Part shown: positions 38,233 to 47,085 of the stretch, piece after piece
Layout: each line of letters begins with the position of its first letter
Position numbering within the stretch: the first letter of the stretch is position 1
DNA from: Chersky-840 sp963848335
Lineage (GTDB): Bacteria > Actinomycetota > Acidimicrobiia > Acidimicrobiales > UBA8190
Direction of reading: 5' to 3'
DNA: 64,000 bases
Assembly (NCBI GenBank): GCA_963848335.1
Contig: CAWKDD010000001.1
Coordinates: 620,001 to 684,000, forward strand
Made by a program: the position numbers and the translations under genes
Notes under the pieces: model-generated
Databases searched by the model: none
Seen by the model: the letters and a program-made list of their open reading frames with translations, nothing else
Told to the model about the DNA's origin: nothing

Positions 38233-38367
38233 GGCGCGCCCGGGCACCTCCACCTGTGCCTGGAGGGAGCCTGGCGCGCCCTGGTCGGGCCGATGGAGGG
38301 GGGGTAGGATCGGTGAATTGGGCCGGGGGTGCGGCAGGCTGCGCAGGTCCGGTGGGGAGGGGGCGAA

Positions 38368-39330
38368 GTGCGAAGAGGGATGACGTTCCTGGCGTCGTTC
38401 GTCGTGGCCCTTCTTCTCGTGACGGTCGGGACCGCTACTGCGGCCTCCGCGGCGGGGGCCGGCTCGGTCCCCCTGGGCGACTACGCCGGGGCCGACAACC
38501 CCATGGGCGTGGCCGACTTCGGGTATTACACCGGCACCCACCCCGAGCTGGCGACCGACTTCCTGAACGGGTCCTCGACCTGGGCGGTGCTCGACAGCGC
38601 CAGCGGCATCAGCACCTGGCGCTACTCGGGCTACCAGCTCGTGCTGGGAGTGCCGATCCTTCCCGACCAGGCCCGTGCCAGCCTGGCCAAGGGGGCCCGC
38701 GGTGAGTACGACCCCTACTTCGTGACCCTGGCCCGGAACCTCGTCGACGACGGCGAGGGAGGGGCCTATCTGCGTCTCGGCTGGGAGTTCAACGGCAACT
38801 GGTTCAAGTGGAGCGTCCGCAACGCCAGGGGCGCCTTGCGCTACGCCGCGTACTTCCGGGACATCGTGGACGCCATGCGCTCGGTGCCGGGCCAGTCCTT
38901 CAAGTTCGTGTGGAACCCCAACGGGGGCGGCTCCCACGGACGGCCCTACGCCGCCAGCGATGCGTACCCGGGCAATGCGTACGTGAACTACATCGGGACC
39001 GACCTCTACGACGAATCGTGGGTTTCGCCACTGACGCCCGCGAACGCGTGGACCGGACAGCTCCAGGCGACCTGGGGCCTCGACTGGCTCGCCGCCTTCG
39101 CAGCCGCGCACGGCAAACCCATCGTGTTCCCGGAATGGGGGGTCGCCATCCGCAGCGACGGCCACGGTCTGGGCGACGATCCCTACTTCGTCAACGAGTT
39201 CGCCGACTGGATCACGACCCACGACGTGGCGTGGACCAACGTCTTCTCGTTCGACGGCTCGCAGCAGGATGACATCACCGACGGCAGCTTCCCCCACGCC
39301 CTGGCGGCGTTCAGCTCCGATTTCGGCTGA
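38368..39330 (+). CDS. secreted GH26-like glycoside hydrolase
   Basis: About 320 residues. Signal peptide MTFLASFVVALLLVTVGTAT then AASA cleavage. The catalytic domain is a GH26-type barrel: GGAYLRLGWEFNGNWFKWSV contains the acid/base Glu (WEFNG) and HGKPIVFPEWGVAIRSDGHG the nucleophile Glu (FPEWG); SFKFVWNPNGGG and YVNYIGTDLYDESW are barrel strands. Probably cleaves a beta-mannan or related beta-glycan outside the cell. GTG 38368 follows a G-rich SD; ATG 38380 is an alternative. A TAGGAT hexamer at 38305-38310 could be its -10. Intact. Confidence 0.82.
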   Translation: MRRGMTFLASFVVALLLVTVGTATAASAAGAGSVPLGDYAGADNPMGVADFGYYTGTHPELATDFLNGSSTWAVLDSASGISTWRYSGYQLVLGVPILPDQARASLAKGARGEYDPYFVTLARNLVDDGEGGAYLRLGWEFNGNWFKWSVRNARGALRYAAYFRDIVDAMRSVPGQSFKFVWNPNGGGSHGRPYAASDAYPGNAYVNYIGTDLYDESWVSPLTPANAWTGQLQATWGLDWLAAFAAAHGKPIVFPEWGVAIRSDGHGLGDDPYFVNEFADWITTHDVAWTNVFSFDGSQQDDITDGSFPHALAAFSSDFG

Positions 39331-39348
39331 TCCATTCTCCAGCAAGGC

Positions 39349-39406
39349 GTTGTCCCGGCGACCCGTAGGGGGTGACAGGTCGCTCGGGGACAACAGCCTG
39401 TGTTGT
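39349..39406 (+). terminator. two mutually exclusive hairpins after the glycosidase gene
   Basis: Stem 1: gttgtccc (39349-39356) with gggacaac (39387-39394), extended by cgacc/ggtcg inside. Stem 2: acaaca (39390-39395) with tgttgt (39401-39406). They share 39390-39394 and so cannot form together. No U-run follows, so terminator function is inferred. Confidence 0.5.
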
Positions 39407-39630
39407 GGTGCCCCACCCTCGAGCTGAGTTTCGCGTCCCAGCTCCCGCGGTGGAGGGGGAATCACTTCCTCCACGCCCACGCGCACATTTTGAAGCCCGC
39501 GCTGCACCGTGACAAGAGGTGCGACGCTCGTTTCTCGCCGACGCCGCCGGCTCGTTCCGATGTCACGCACCTGTGCCATACCGGCAGGCGTGCGGGTCTT
39601 GACGAGGGTCGTGTGCGACTCGTTATTCGC

Positions 39631-39660
39631 CTCGCCTCGCCTCGCCTCGCCTCGCTTCGC
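39631..39660. repeat. 5-bp ctcgc microsatellite
   Basis: Five perfect ctcgc units and one ttcgc unit in the convergent spacer. Confidence 0.9.
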
Positions 39661-39724
39661 GCCGCGCTAGGCGCGCGGCACCCATGCCGCGCTAGGGGCG
39701 CGGCGCGCCGCGCTGTGGCGCGCC
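39661..39724 (-). terminator. array of three GC-rich hairpins
   Basis: gccgcgc-taggc-gcgcggc (39661-39679), gccgcgc-taggg-gcgcggc (39686-39704) and ggcgcgcc-gcgctgt-ggcgcgcc (39702-39724). All perfect stems. The last lies 5 nt beyond the stop of the minus-strand ABM gene. Confidence 0.55.
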
Positions 39725-39729
39725 CGGGA

Positions 39730-40029
39730 TCAGCCCCTCCACCGTCCACCGGCCAGGTAGTTGTGCACCTCAAAGAACTGGACCTCGGGGGGATCGAGCA
39801 CGCCGACCTCCACGTAGATCGGGCTGAGTTTTTCCTGTGCGAACCGCTCGAACGCCTCTCGTGACTCCCACACGTCCACCACGCGGAATCCGTCGTCGGT
39901 CTCGGCCACCCAGTGAAAGAGCTCCTGCGGCGAGGCCGGGCCGCCCGGAAGGAGCCCGATCCTCTCGTTGATCTGGTCATATTGCTCCAGGGTGGCACCC
40001 CGGAAGTCGAGCTGCACTGCGACGGCCAC
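39730..40029 (-). CDS. small ABM-like (dimeric alpha-beta barrel) protein
   Basis: 99 residues. Pattern VAVQLDFRGATLEQYDQINE, GLLPGGPASPQELFHWVAET, GFRVVDVWESREAFERFAQE, and VEVGVLDPPEVQFFEVHNYL, as in small actinobacterial relatives of the antibiotic biosynthesis monooxygenase fold. The role is not known. GTG 40029 has SD ggagg upstream. Intact and probably monocistronic. Confidence 0.75.
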   Translation of the reverse strand: MAVAVQLDFRGATLEQYDQINERIGLLPGGPASPQELFHWVAETDDGFRVVDVWESREAFERFAQEKLSPIYVEVGVLDPPEVQFFEVHNYLAGGRWRG

Positions 40030-40188
40030 TGTGCCTCCGTGTGTTGGCCCAAGCGCGATCAGTGCTGAGCAAAACGGTGTGTCTCCGCCGTTGGTCTATA
40101 CCCGCCGCTCGTCAGCCTCAAGCGGGAACGGGGATAAAACCACGGCCGGTGGGGTCACGGCGCCGGTGGGGTCACCGCGCCGGCCGGA

Positions 40189-40896
40189 TCACACGGCGCA
40201 GCTGTCACCTTCGCAGGCCGTGCCCTCAGCCGGCGCCGCCGTCACCTCGAGGGGATGTGCCCTCGTCCACGCTCGCCGGAGCACTCCCAGGATCGTGTCC
40301 GCGTCCTGAGCCCCGGGGATGCCGAATTTGCCGTCCACGACGAAGAACGGGACACCGGTCACTCCGAGCTCACGAGCGTCGCGCTCGTCGGCTCGGACCT
40401 CGTCCGCGTAGCGGTCCCCGGCGAGCACGTCCGCGCACTCCTGGGCGTCGAGGCCCACCTCGGAGGCGAGCCGCACCAAGGTGTCGCGCTCGCCGATGGC
40501 GGCGCCCTCGGTGAAGTACGCCACGAAGAACCGCTCTTGACACGCGTCCTGCACGCCCGGACCGGCTGACCGGGTGTGGTGCAGCAGGCGGTGCGCGTCG
40601 AAGGTGTTGCCGGAGCGGGCGTACTCGAGGTGGAAGTCGAGCCCTTCGCCTGCGGCCGCTGCTGTCAGGCGCGCATTGGCCTCCAGGGCCTGCTGGCGAG
40701 TCATGCCGTACTTCTTGGCCAGGCGTTGCACGTTGTCATCCTGGCGCTGCGCGGGTGCTCCGGGGTCGAGCTCGAAGGCCCTCCATGCGACGTCCACCTC
40801 GTCGGCGTGCTCGAACCGGGCCAGCGCGGCCTCGAACCGGCGCTTGCCGATCGCGCACCACGGACAGACGACGTCGGAAAAGATCTCCACCTGCAT
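40189..40896 (-). CDS. DsbA family (FrnE-like) oxidoreductase
   Basis: 235 residues, thioredoxin fold with helical insertion. Active site CPWC at residues 11-14 (MQVEIFSDVVCPWCAIGKRR), cis-Pro loop GVTGVPFFVVDGKFGIPGAQ, and the helical part with TFDAHRLLHHTRSAG, which matches FrnE/2-hydroxychromene-isomerase-type DsbA proteins of the cytoplasm. An extra pair of cysteines ends the protein (ACEGDSCAV), as in radiation-induced FrnE relatives. No signal peptide, so a cytoplasmic disulfide isomerase or oxidoreductase is inferred. Intact. Confidence 0.9.
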   Translation of the reverse strand: MQVEIFSDVVCPWCAIGKRRFEAALARFEHADEVDVAWRAFELDPGAPAQRQDDNVQRLAKKYGMTRQQALEANARLTAAAAGEGLDFHLEYARSGNTFDAHRLLHHTRSAGPGVQDACQERFFVAYFTEGAAIGERDTLVRLASEVGLDAQECADVLAGDRYADEVRADERDARELGVTGVPFFVVDGKFGIPGAQDADTILGVLRRAWTRAHPLEVTAAPAEGTACEGDSCAV

Positions 40897-40995
40897 GTCG
40901 GGGGAACCGGTCCGATCGCCGGTTTATTCCGGCGCACCGTGCCGTGGGTCCCGACCACCCGCCCACCGCGGCGTGCGCCGTCGCTCTCCTCCCTG

Positions 40996-41559
40996 TCACA
41001 ACCGGTCGACGCCGTCCGAGTACCGGGACCAGACCAGAGCAGCGGTCTCCTGTGCGCCGAGACGGGTGTTGTCCACGACGTGGCGCTCGAGCTCGCCGAG
41101 GTGCGAGAACTGTTCCCACATGTGGGCGGCGGGCTCCTCGTCCACGAAAGCAGCGGCGAGGTGGCTGCCGACCTGTTCCCGGCCGGCCCGGGACGTGACG
41201 CGCCCCAGAGTGGTGGCCAGATCGGGACGCAGCACGACGTAGTGGGCCTCCACGCCGAGACGTGCCAGAGGCTCGGTCACGAGCCCGAGGAGCCAGGGAC
41301 CGATGACACCGTCCACGATCACGGCGTAGCCCCCTGTCGCCAGGGCCGCCGCAGCTTCACCGACGGCCCTCAGAACGGCGCGGTTCTGGGCGTCGGCTTC
41401 GGGTTTCCAGGGTGGGACGAAGCCCTTGGCGATGACGGTCCAGAACCAGTCGGACCCGAGACAGACGACGCGGTCGAAGCGCTCCGCCACGAGTCGGGCC
41501 GTGGTCGACTTCCCCGACCCCGGTGGGCCGGTGATGACGAGGACGACAGGTCGGTCCAC
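40996..41559 (-). CDS. P-loop AAA family ATPase/kinase
   Basis: 187 residues. Walker A GPPGSGKST at residues 11-19 (VVLVITGPPGSGKSTTARLV), then LGSDWFWTVIAKGFVPPWKP, YAVIVDGVIGPWLLG (Walker-B-like Asp) and LRPDLATTLGRVTSRAG. It resembles small nucleoside/shikimate-kinase-like P-loop proteins of unknown substrate (some are chloramphenicol phosphotransferase-like). Starts 13 nt after the SDR stop, so it is the second gene of a two-gene unit. Confidence 0.8.
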   Translation of the reverse strand: MDRPVVLVITGPPGSGKSTTARLVAERFDRVVCLGSDWFWTVIAKGFVPPWKPEADAQNRAVLRAVGEAAAALATGGYAVIVDGVIGPWLLGLVTEPLARLGVEAHYVVLRPDLATTLGRVTSRAGREQVGSHLAAAFVDEEPAAHMWEQFSHLGELERHVVDNTRLGAQETAALVWSRYSDGVDRL

Positions 41560-41572
41560 CGGCCGGCGTCGT

Positions 41573-42394
41573 TCAGCGACGGTTCTTCAGCGCCGGGTGT
41601 TGGGTGGCCAGGAAGCCCGCCAGCACCTGATGGGGCGCATGGCGCGCGAACTGGGCACCCACGCGGTTGGCGAATCCCGGGATCACCACGGTCTTGCCCT
41701 GTTCGAGGCCCAACACTGCGATGCGGGCCACCTCGGCGGCCGGCAACCACATGACCTGGGGGAGCGAGTTCTCGGACTCCTCGGTGGTGAAGCCCGCCCT
41801 CTCGGCGAACTCGGTTCGCACCGGGCCGGGGCACAGGACGGTGAGCGTCACTCCCGTGCCTCGCAGCTCGGCGCGCACCGAGCGGCTGTAGGAGAGGACG
41901 AACGCCTTGCTCGCCCCGTAGCCGGCCTGGCCCGGGAGCGGTTGGAAGGCGGCCGTCGACGCCACGTTGAGCACCGCCCCACGCCCGCGCTCCACCATGG
42001 CGGGGAGGAAGATGCTGCACAGGTCGGCGACGGCCTCGACGTCGGTGCGGATCATCGCCATCTCGCGCTCACGGTCGCTGCGGTGCACCGGGCCGGTCGT
42101 GGAAAATCCGGCGTTGTTGACGAGGATGTCGACGGTCAGGCCCCGCTCGGCCAACGTGGCGGGAAGGTTGCCTCGTTCCGCGGGATCGGTGAGGTCGAGG
42201 GCGATGACCTCGCTGCGCACGCCCCTCGCACCGTGCAGCTCCGCTGCCAGCGACCGGAGCTTCTCCTCACGGCGTGCCACGAGCGTGAGGCCGTGCCCGC
42301 GCGCCGCCAGCTCGCGGGCCAGATCGGCTCCGATACCCGAGGATGCGCCGGTGACGAGAGCGGTGGTGGTCGGTGACGGGGGAGGGAGGGCCAT
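41573..42394 (-). CDS. SDR family oxidoreductase
   Basis: 273 residues, intact. TGASSGIGADLARELAARGH, LVARREEKLRSLAAELHG, ILVNNAGFSTTGPVH, NVASTAAFQPLPGQAGYGAS with catalytic Ser/Tyr/Lys (YGASK), and LCPGPVRTEFAERAG. Similar to DltE/YqjQ-like SDRs with a C-terminal membrane-surface tail (FLATQHPALKNRR). The open frame extends to 42721, but ATG 42394 starts the conserved protein and has TACCAT 8 nt upstream. Co-transcribed with the P-loop gene. Confidence 0.9.
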   Translation of the reverse strand: MALPPPSPTTTALVTGASSGIGADLARELAARGHGLTLVARREEKLRSLAAELHGARGVRSEVIALDLTDPAERGNLPATLAERGLTVDILVNNAGFSTTGPVHRSDREREMAMIRTDVEAVADLCSIFLPAMVERGRGAVLNVASTAAFQPLPGQAGYGASKAFVLSYSRSVRAELRGTGVTLTVLCPGPVRTEFAERAGFTTEESENSLPQVMWLPAAEVARIAVLGLEQGKTVVIPGFANRVGAQFARHAPHQVLAGFLATQHPALKNRR

Positions 42395-42402
42395 GGCTCC
42401 CG

Positions 42403-42408
42403 ATGGTA
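42403..42408 (-). promoter_or_regulatory. -10 hexamer TACCAT of the SDR gene
   Basis: TANNNT on the minus strand ending 8 nt before ATG 42394. Confidence 0.45.
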
Positions 42409-42505
42409 GGAGGCCCGGGATCAGCCGTGCGGGGAGCGCCGCGCCGGTGGTCGATTGACGGCACCGGCGCGGGCCCCCACGTCCCCTACGGCGGGGGAGA
42501 GGACC

Positions 42506-42511
42506 TACCCT
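42506..42511 (+). promoter_or_regulatory. -10 hexamer TACCCT of the flavoprotein cluster
   Basis: TANNNT ending 7 nt before GTG 42519; probable leaderless start of the 42.5-47 kb operon. Confidence 0.5.
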
Positions 42512-42518
42512 GGGCCCA

Positions 42519-44093
42519 GTGTCCGACGCCAGGTCCGTGGTCGTGGTGGGGTCCGGTGCCGCCGGGTTGGCGGCCGCCCTGGCCGCGTCGGGCGCGGGCG
42601 CGGACGTGCTGGTGGTGGAACGCGCCGGTGCGGTGGGGGGTACCACGGCCATGTCCGGCGGGGTGGTGTGGATGCCGGCGCACGGCCGCGCCGGGCGCAG
42701 CACCACCGTCGACGACAGCACCGAGGAGGCGCTCGCCTACCTGGGGGCGTTGGCCGGTGGCGACGTCGACACCGGGCTGGTGCGGACCTTCGTGTCCGAC
42801 GCGCGTCGCGTCACCGACGAGATCGAGAGCCGCACCCCGATCGAGTGGGAGGTCCTCGAGCACTGGCCCGACTACCGGGGCGAGCTGCCCGGCGCCAAGG
42901 CGGGGGGACGGTCACTGTGGCCGCGGGCCCTGCGCCTGGCTCCGGACATCGAAGCCCGCGTCCAGGCCGCCTTCGACCAGCCCTCCCCGTCCCCCGCGGC
43001 GGGACCGGGCGCGCTCCACGAGGCCCTGCCCGCCAACGACGGCGTGGTCCTGCGGGGGCACGTGCGGGGCCGGGCCCTGACGGGAGGCCTGCTGGCCGCG
43101 GTGGTCGACGCCGGGATCGAGGTCCGGACCGGGGCGCACGCCACGCGGCTGGCGGTCGAGGACGGGCGGGTGGTGGGCGTCAGCGTCGACGGGCAGGTCG
43201 AGGCGGGCCGAGTGGTACTGGCGTCGGGAGGCTTCCAGCACGACGCCGCCCTGGTGGGCGAGCTCCTGGGAGGACCGTCCATCGTGGCCATGGGCCCGGC
43301 GGGCTGCGGAGGGGACGGCGTGCGGATGGCGCGGGCCGCCGGCGCGGTGCTCGGGAACACGGCCGAGGGCTGGTGGATGCCGGCCATGCACGCCCCGGGC
43401 GAAGATGTCGACGGTGTCCGCCACTACCGACCGCTGCACGGCGAGCGCGCCCAGCCGGGGGCGATCATGGTCGACCGCTGCGGATCGCGCTTCGTCGACG
43501 AGGCGCGGAGCTACGGCGAGGTGGGCAGGGCCATGCGGCGCGCCGTTCGGGGTGACCCCAGGTTCCCGGCGGCACCGTGCTGGATGGTGTTCGACGCCGC
43601 CTACCGCGGCCGCTACCCCGTGGGCCCTCTCGAGCCCGGCTCGCCCGACCCGGTGTGGTTGGCGCGCGCCGGCGATCTGGCCGGGTTGGCGCGGTTGGTG
43701 GGCATCGCACCCGGGGTCCTGGAGCAGACGGTGACGCGGTTCAACGCCGGCGCCGCGCTCGGCCAGGACCCCGACTTCGGCCGGGGCACGTTCCCCTACG
43801 ACCGTTGGATCGGAGACCCGAGCGCCCCTCACCCGACGTTGGCACCGTTGTGCGAGGCCCCCTTCTACGCCTTGGAGGTCCATCTGGGCTGTATGGGGAC
43901 CAAGGGCGGACCGCGCACCGACGACCACGGCCGCGTGCTGTCGTCGGACCGCGTCCCGGTGGCGGGGCTCTATGCGGCGGGAAACGCCGCGGCCAGTCCC
44001 TTCGGGACGGCCACGGCGGCGGGGGGCGCCACGCTCGGGCCCGCCCTGGTGTTCGGATTCCGGGCCGGTGAAGCCTCGGCGGGGGACCGGTGA
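42519..44093 (+). CDS. FAD-dependent oxidoreductase (3-ketosteroid-dehydrogenase / fumarate-reductase flavoprotein family)
   Basis: 524 residues, intact. FAD Rossmann loop VVVVGSGAAGLAAALAAS, VVERAGAVGGTTAMSGGVVW (the GGTTAxSGG segment of KstD/FrdA-like proteins), VLASGGFQHDAALV, and C-terminal FAD block GLYAAGNAAASPFGTATAAG. The substrate is likely a steroid- or terpenoid-type ketone or an aromatic intermediate; that rests on the family and on the Rieske oxygenase and CoA ligase 7 and about 1360 nt downstream. First gene of the cluster. Confidence 0.9.
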   Translation: MSDARSVVVVGSGAAGLAAALAASGAGADVLVVERAGAVGGTTAMSGGVVWMPAHGRAGRSTTVDDSTEEALAYLGALAGGDVDTGLVRTFVSDARRVTDEIESRTPIEWEVLEHWPDYRGELPGAKAGGRSLWPRALRLAPDIEARVQAAFDQPSPSPAAGPGALHEALPANDGVVLRGHVRGRALTGGLLAAVVDAGIEVRTGAHATRLAVEDGRVVGVSVDGQVEAGRVVLASGGFQHDAALVGELLGGPSIVAMGPAGCGGDGVRMARAAGAVLGNTAEGWWMPAMHAPGEDVDGVRHYRPLHGERAQPGAIMVDRCGSRFVDEARSYGEVGRAMRRAVRGDPRFPAAPCWMVFDAAYRGRYPVGPLEPGSPDPVWLARAGDLAGLARLVGIAPGVLEQTVTRFNAGAALGQDPDFGRGTFPYDRWIGDPSAPHPTLAPLCEAPFYALEVHLGCMGTKGGPRTDDHGRVLSSDRVPVAGLYAAGNAAASPFGTATAAGGATLGPALVFGFRAGEASAGDR

Positions 44094-44100
44094 GCGACCG

Positions 44101-45444
44101 GTGAGCGAGCTTCCCCACGGGGCGCGCGTCGTGCAGGAGCTGCTCGACGCCGAGACGCGCCCGGTCCCTCCCGCTCTGCGCGCCGTGGGCGACGCCCCGC
44201 TGCGTACGTCGGGTGTCCCCCGGGCCCGCTACACGAGCCGGGCCGTGCACGAGCTCGAGGTGCCCACCGTGTGGCGGCGGGTGTGGCAGATGGCGTGCCG
44301 GGAGGAGCAGATCCCCGAGGTGGGCGACTCCGTCGTCTACGCCGCCCCGGGTGTCTCGTTGGTGGTGGTGCGCTGCGCCCCCGACGACATCCGCGCCTTC
44401 CACAACTCGTGCCTGCACCGCGGTACGCAGCTGCGCTCCCAACCGGGTCGCATCGGCGAGCTGCGCTGTCCCTTCCACGGTTTCACCTGGAACCTCGACG
44501 GCACCTTCGCGGGCATGCCGTGCCCGTGGGACTTCCCCCACGTCGACCCCACCGAGTTCCGCCTCCCCCAGGCGCGGGTGGGGAGCTGGGGCGGCTTCGT
44601 GTTCGTGACCGTGGACCCCGCCGCCCCGAGCCTCGCGGACTACCTCGAGATCCTTCCCGAGCACTTCGCGTCCTGGGATCTCGCCGGTCGCCGTCTCGCC
44701 GCGCACGTCGTGCGCGTCCTCCCCTGCAACTGGAAGGTGGCGCTCGAGGCGTTCATCGAGAGCTACCACACCGTGGCGGTCCATCCCCAGCTGCTCAAGA
44801 CGAGCGGCGACACCCAGACCCAGTACGACGTGTACGAGGGCGTCCGCCACGTGAACCGCATGATCACGCCGGTCGGCATCGCCAGCGATCACGTGCACGA
44901 GGTGGGGGAGCAGGACATCCTCGACGCCATGTTCCTCACCAAGGACGACGCCGACGCCGTGGTCCCCGAGGGAGGGACGGCGCGCCAGGTGCTGGCCGAG
45001 CGCACCCGAAGGCAGCTGGCGCAGCGCACCGGGGGCGACTACGCCGCGGTCACCGACTGCGAGGCCCTCGACGCCATCGAGTACTTCGTGTTCCCCAACT
45101 TCGTGCCGTGGGCGGGGTTCACCACGCCCCTCGCCTACCGGTTCCGGCCCCATGACGACGACCACACCGCCTCGGTGATGGACGTCATGCTGCTCGAGCC
45201 CGTCCCGGTCTCGGGCCCCCGCCCGCCCGCCGCGCCCACGCGCCACCTCGAGGCCGGGCAACGGTGGGCGGACGCACCCGAGCTCGGCTACCTGGGGCGC
45301 ATCCTCGACCAGGACACCGCCACCTTGGCGCGCCTCCAGCGGGGGCTGGAGTCGGCCGACGGTCCCGACGTGACCCTGGCGAGCTACCAGGAGAGCCGCA
45401 TCCGCCACTTCCACGCCACCCTCGGCGAGTACCTGGGGGGTTGA
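44101..45444 (+). CDS. aromatic ring-hydroxylating oxygenase subunit alpha (Rieske type)
   Basis: 447 residues, intact, second Rieske oxygenase of the window. Cluster ligands in SCLHRGTQLRS and CPFHGFTWNLDG; mononuclear iron histidines in EAFIESYHTVAVHPQLL. The N-terminal TSRAVHELEVPTVWRRVWQM helix and the long C-terminal half resemble oxygenases of terpenoid and aromatic acids. GTG 44101 lies 7 nt after the flavoprotein stop. Reductase and ferredoxin are not in the window, so it depends on components encoded elsewhere. Confidence 0.92.
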   Translation: MSELPHGARVVQELLDAETRPVPPALRAVGDAPLRTSGVPRARYTSRAVHELEVPTVWRRVWQMACREEQIPEVGDSVVYAAPGVSLVVVRCAPDDIRAFHNSCLHRGTQLRSQPGRIGELRCPFHGFTWNLDGTFAGMPCPWDFPHVDPTEFRLPQARVGSWGGFVFVTVDPAAPSLADYLEILPEHFASWDLAGRRLAAHVVRVLPCNWKVALEAFIESYHTVAVHPQLLKTSGDTQTQYDVYEGVRHVNRMITPVGIASDHVHEVGEQDILDAMFLTKDDADAVVPEGGTARQVLAERTRRQLAQRTGGDYAAVTDCEALDAIEYFVFPNFVPWAGFTTPLAYRFRPHDDDHTASVMDVMLLEPVPVSGPRPPAAPTRHLEAGQRWADAPELGYLGRILDQDTATLARLQRGLESADGPDVTLASYQESRIRHFHATLGEYLGG

Positions 45445-45446
45445 CC

Positions 45447-47075
45447 GTGTCGCCGGTGGCGCCACAGCCGGGCCCGAAACCGGAGCTCGAGTCGGTGTGG
45501 ATCGCCGACGGCACCGAGCCCGTCGTCGACTCCACCGTGGCCTCCATCCTGCTCGACGCGGCGCGCCGCAGCCCCGCCACCGACGCATTGGTGGCCGGCA
45601 CCGCCGACCCCGCGGCCCGGCGGCGCTGGAGCTACGGCGAGCTGCTGTCCGACGCCCAGGGCGCGGCCCGGGCGCTGGCGGCGCGTTTCGCCCCCTCCGA
45701 GCGCGTGGCGGTGGTGGCACCGAGCATCCCCGAGTCGCTGATCCTCACCTACGCCGCGGCCCTGGCCGGTCTGGTGCTCGTGCCCGTCAACCCCGCGCTG
45801 CGCGCCGCCGAGCTTCGCCACGTGCTCGGCCAGTCGGGCACGGCCGGTGTGTTCGTGGTGCCCGAGCACCGCGGACAGGACCTCGCCGCCACCGTCGACG
45901 CGCTCCGGCCCGAGCTCGGGGCCCTGCGGGACGTGGTGTCCTTCGACGACTGGGACGCGTTCTGTGCCAGCGCGCCGGCGCCCTCGGTGGACCTGAGGGC
46001 CCGCGCCCCCTCGCCCCAGGACGTGGCCCAGCTCGTCTACACCTCGGGGACCACAGGGGCGCCGAAGGGGGCCTTGCTCACCCACGGGGGCATGACCAAC
46101 GCGGCGCGCTTCGCGGCCATGCGGTTCGGCATGCAGCCCGGCGACGTCTACGTGCAGACCATGCCGCTGTTCCACGTAGGCGGCCAGGTGGTGTCGTTCC
46201 AACTGTGCCAGTTGTCGGCCACGGCCGTGCTGGTGCCGGCCTTCGACCCGGGACTGGTCCTCGAGCTCGTCGAGGCCGAAGGGGCCACGCTCACCTGCGG
46301 CGTCCCCACCATGTTGCTGGCCCTGGTGGAGCACCCCAACTTCGCACGACGCGACCTGTCGACGCTGCGGGCCGTGAGCGGAGGAGGCGCGGTGGTGCCC
46401 GCCGAGCTGGTGCGCCGCATCGAGGCCGCCCTGGGGGTGCAGTTCGCCGTGGTGTTCGGGCAGACCGAGGCGAGCGGGTTCATCTCCCAGACCCATCTCG
46501 ACGACGCCGCCCAGGACAAGGGCGCCACGCTGGGACGGCCGCTGCCGGGGGTGGCGGCGCGCGTGGTGGATCCCGAGAGCGGCGCGGCGCGGCCGCGGGG
46601 CGAGGTGGGAGAGCTCGAGGTGCGCGGCCCCAACGTCATGGCCGGCTACCACGACCTGCCCGCCGAGAGCGCGGCCGCCATCGGGCCGGGGGGCTGGCTG
46701 CGCACCGGCGACCTGGTGACGATGGACGCCCGCGGCTACCTGCGCATGGCGGGACGCCGCAAGGAGATGATCGTGTCGGGCGGCGAGAACATCTTCCCCG
46801 TCGAGATCGAGAACGCACTGCTCGAGCATCCCGACCTCGCCCAGGCCGCGGTGGTGGGCGTGCCCGACCCCCGGTGGGGGGAGGCGGCGGTGGCCGTGGT
46901 GGTGCCCGCCGCGCACCGGAGCCCGCACCCCGCCGACCTCGAGGCGTTCCTGCGGGAGCGCCTGGCCGCCTTCAAGGTGCCGAGGCGCTGGGTGCTCGTC
47001 GACGACCTGCCGCGCACGGCGTCGGGCAAGGTGCGCAAGCACGTGGTGCAGGAGCAGATCGCCGGGCATCGGTAG
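45447..47075 (+). CDS. acyl-CoA synthetase (class I adenylate-forming enzyme)
   Basis: 542 residues, intact. AMP-binding motif LVYTSGTTGAPKGALLTHGG, A5 GQTEASG, A7 LRTGDLVTMDARGYLRMAGR, A8 hinge RKEMIVSGGENIFPVEIEN and A10 lysine PRTASGKVRKH. It would activate a carboxylate to its CoA thioester, probably an intermediate of the pathway begun by the flavoprotein and Rieske enzymes. GTG 45447 lies 2 nt after the Rieske stop; residues further upstream in the ORF belong to a shadow frame. Confidence 0.93.
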   Translation: MSPVAPQPGPKPELESVWIADGTEPVVDSTVASILLDAARRSPATDALVAGTADPAARRRWSYGELLSDAQGAARALAARFAPSERVAVVAPSIPESLILTYAAALAGLVLVPVNPALRAAELRHVLGQSGTAGVFVVPEHRGQDLAATVDALRPELGALRDVVSFDDWDAFCASAPAPSVDLRARAPSPQDVAQLVYTSGTTGAPKGALLTHGGMTNAARFAAMRFGMQPGDVYVQTMPLFHVGGQVVSFQLCQLSATAVLVPAFDPGLVLELVEAEGATLTCGVPTMLLALVEHPNFARRDLSTLRAVSGGGAVVPAELVRRIEAALGVQFAVVFGQTEASGFISQTHLDDAAQDKGATLGRPLPGVAARVVDPESGAARPRGEVGELEVRGPNVMAGYHDLPAESAAAIGPGGWLRTGDLVTMDARGYLRMAGRRKEMIVSGGENIFPVEIENALLEHPDLAQAAVVGVPDPRWGEAAVAVVVPAAHRSPHPADLEAFLRERLAAFKVPRRWVLVDDLPRTASGKVRKHVVQEQIAGHR

Positions 47076-47078
47076 GGT
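47073..47078 (+). promoter_or_regulatory. -10 hexamer TAGGGT of the BBE-like gene
   Basis: TANNNT overlapping the ligase stop and ending 7 nt before GTG 47086; an internal promoter of the cluster. Confidence 0.45.
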
Positions 47079-47085
47079 CCCGGCC

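Larger units (their letters stand above)
39331..39729. other. 399-bp convergent spacer with structured elements
   Basis: No gene supported. It holds two overlapping inverted repeats after the glycosidase stop (39349-39406), a run of six ctcgc-type 5-bp units (39631-39660), and three consecutive hairpins (39661-39724) just downstream of the minus-strand ABM gene. The middle part (about 39410-39625) shows nothing I can name. Confidence 0.6.

Noticed and set aside
39331..39729. Possible tRNA or small RNA gene in the largest spacer
   Set aside because: Hairpins are present but no cloverleaf, no GGTTCRA T-loop and no anticodon arm could be built.
42455..43555. Plus-strand 366-codon frame overlapping the KstD-like gene
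   Set aside because: Out-of-frame shadow of the flavoprotein gene, Arg-rich, no domain.
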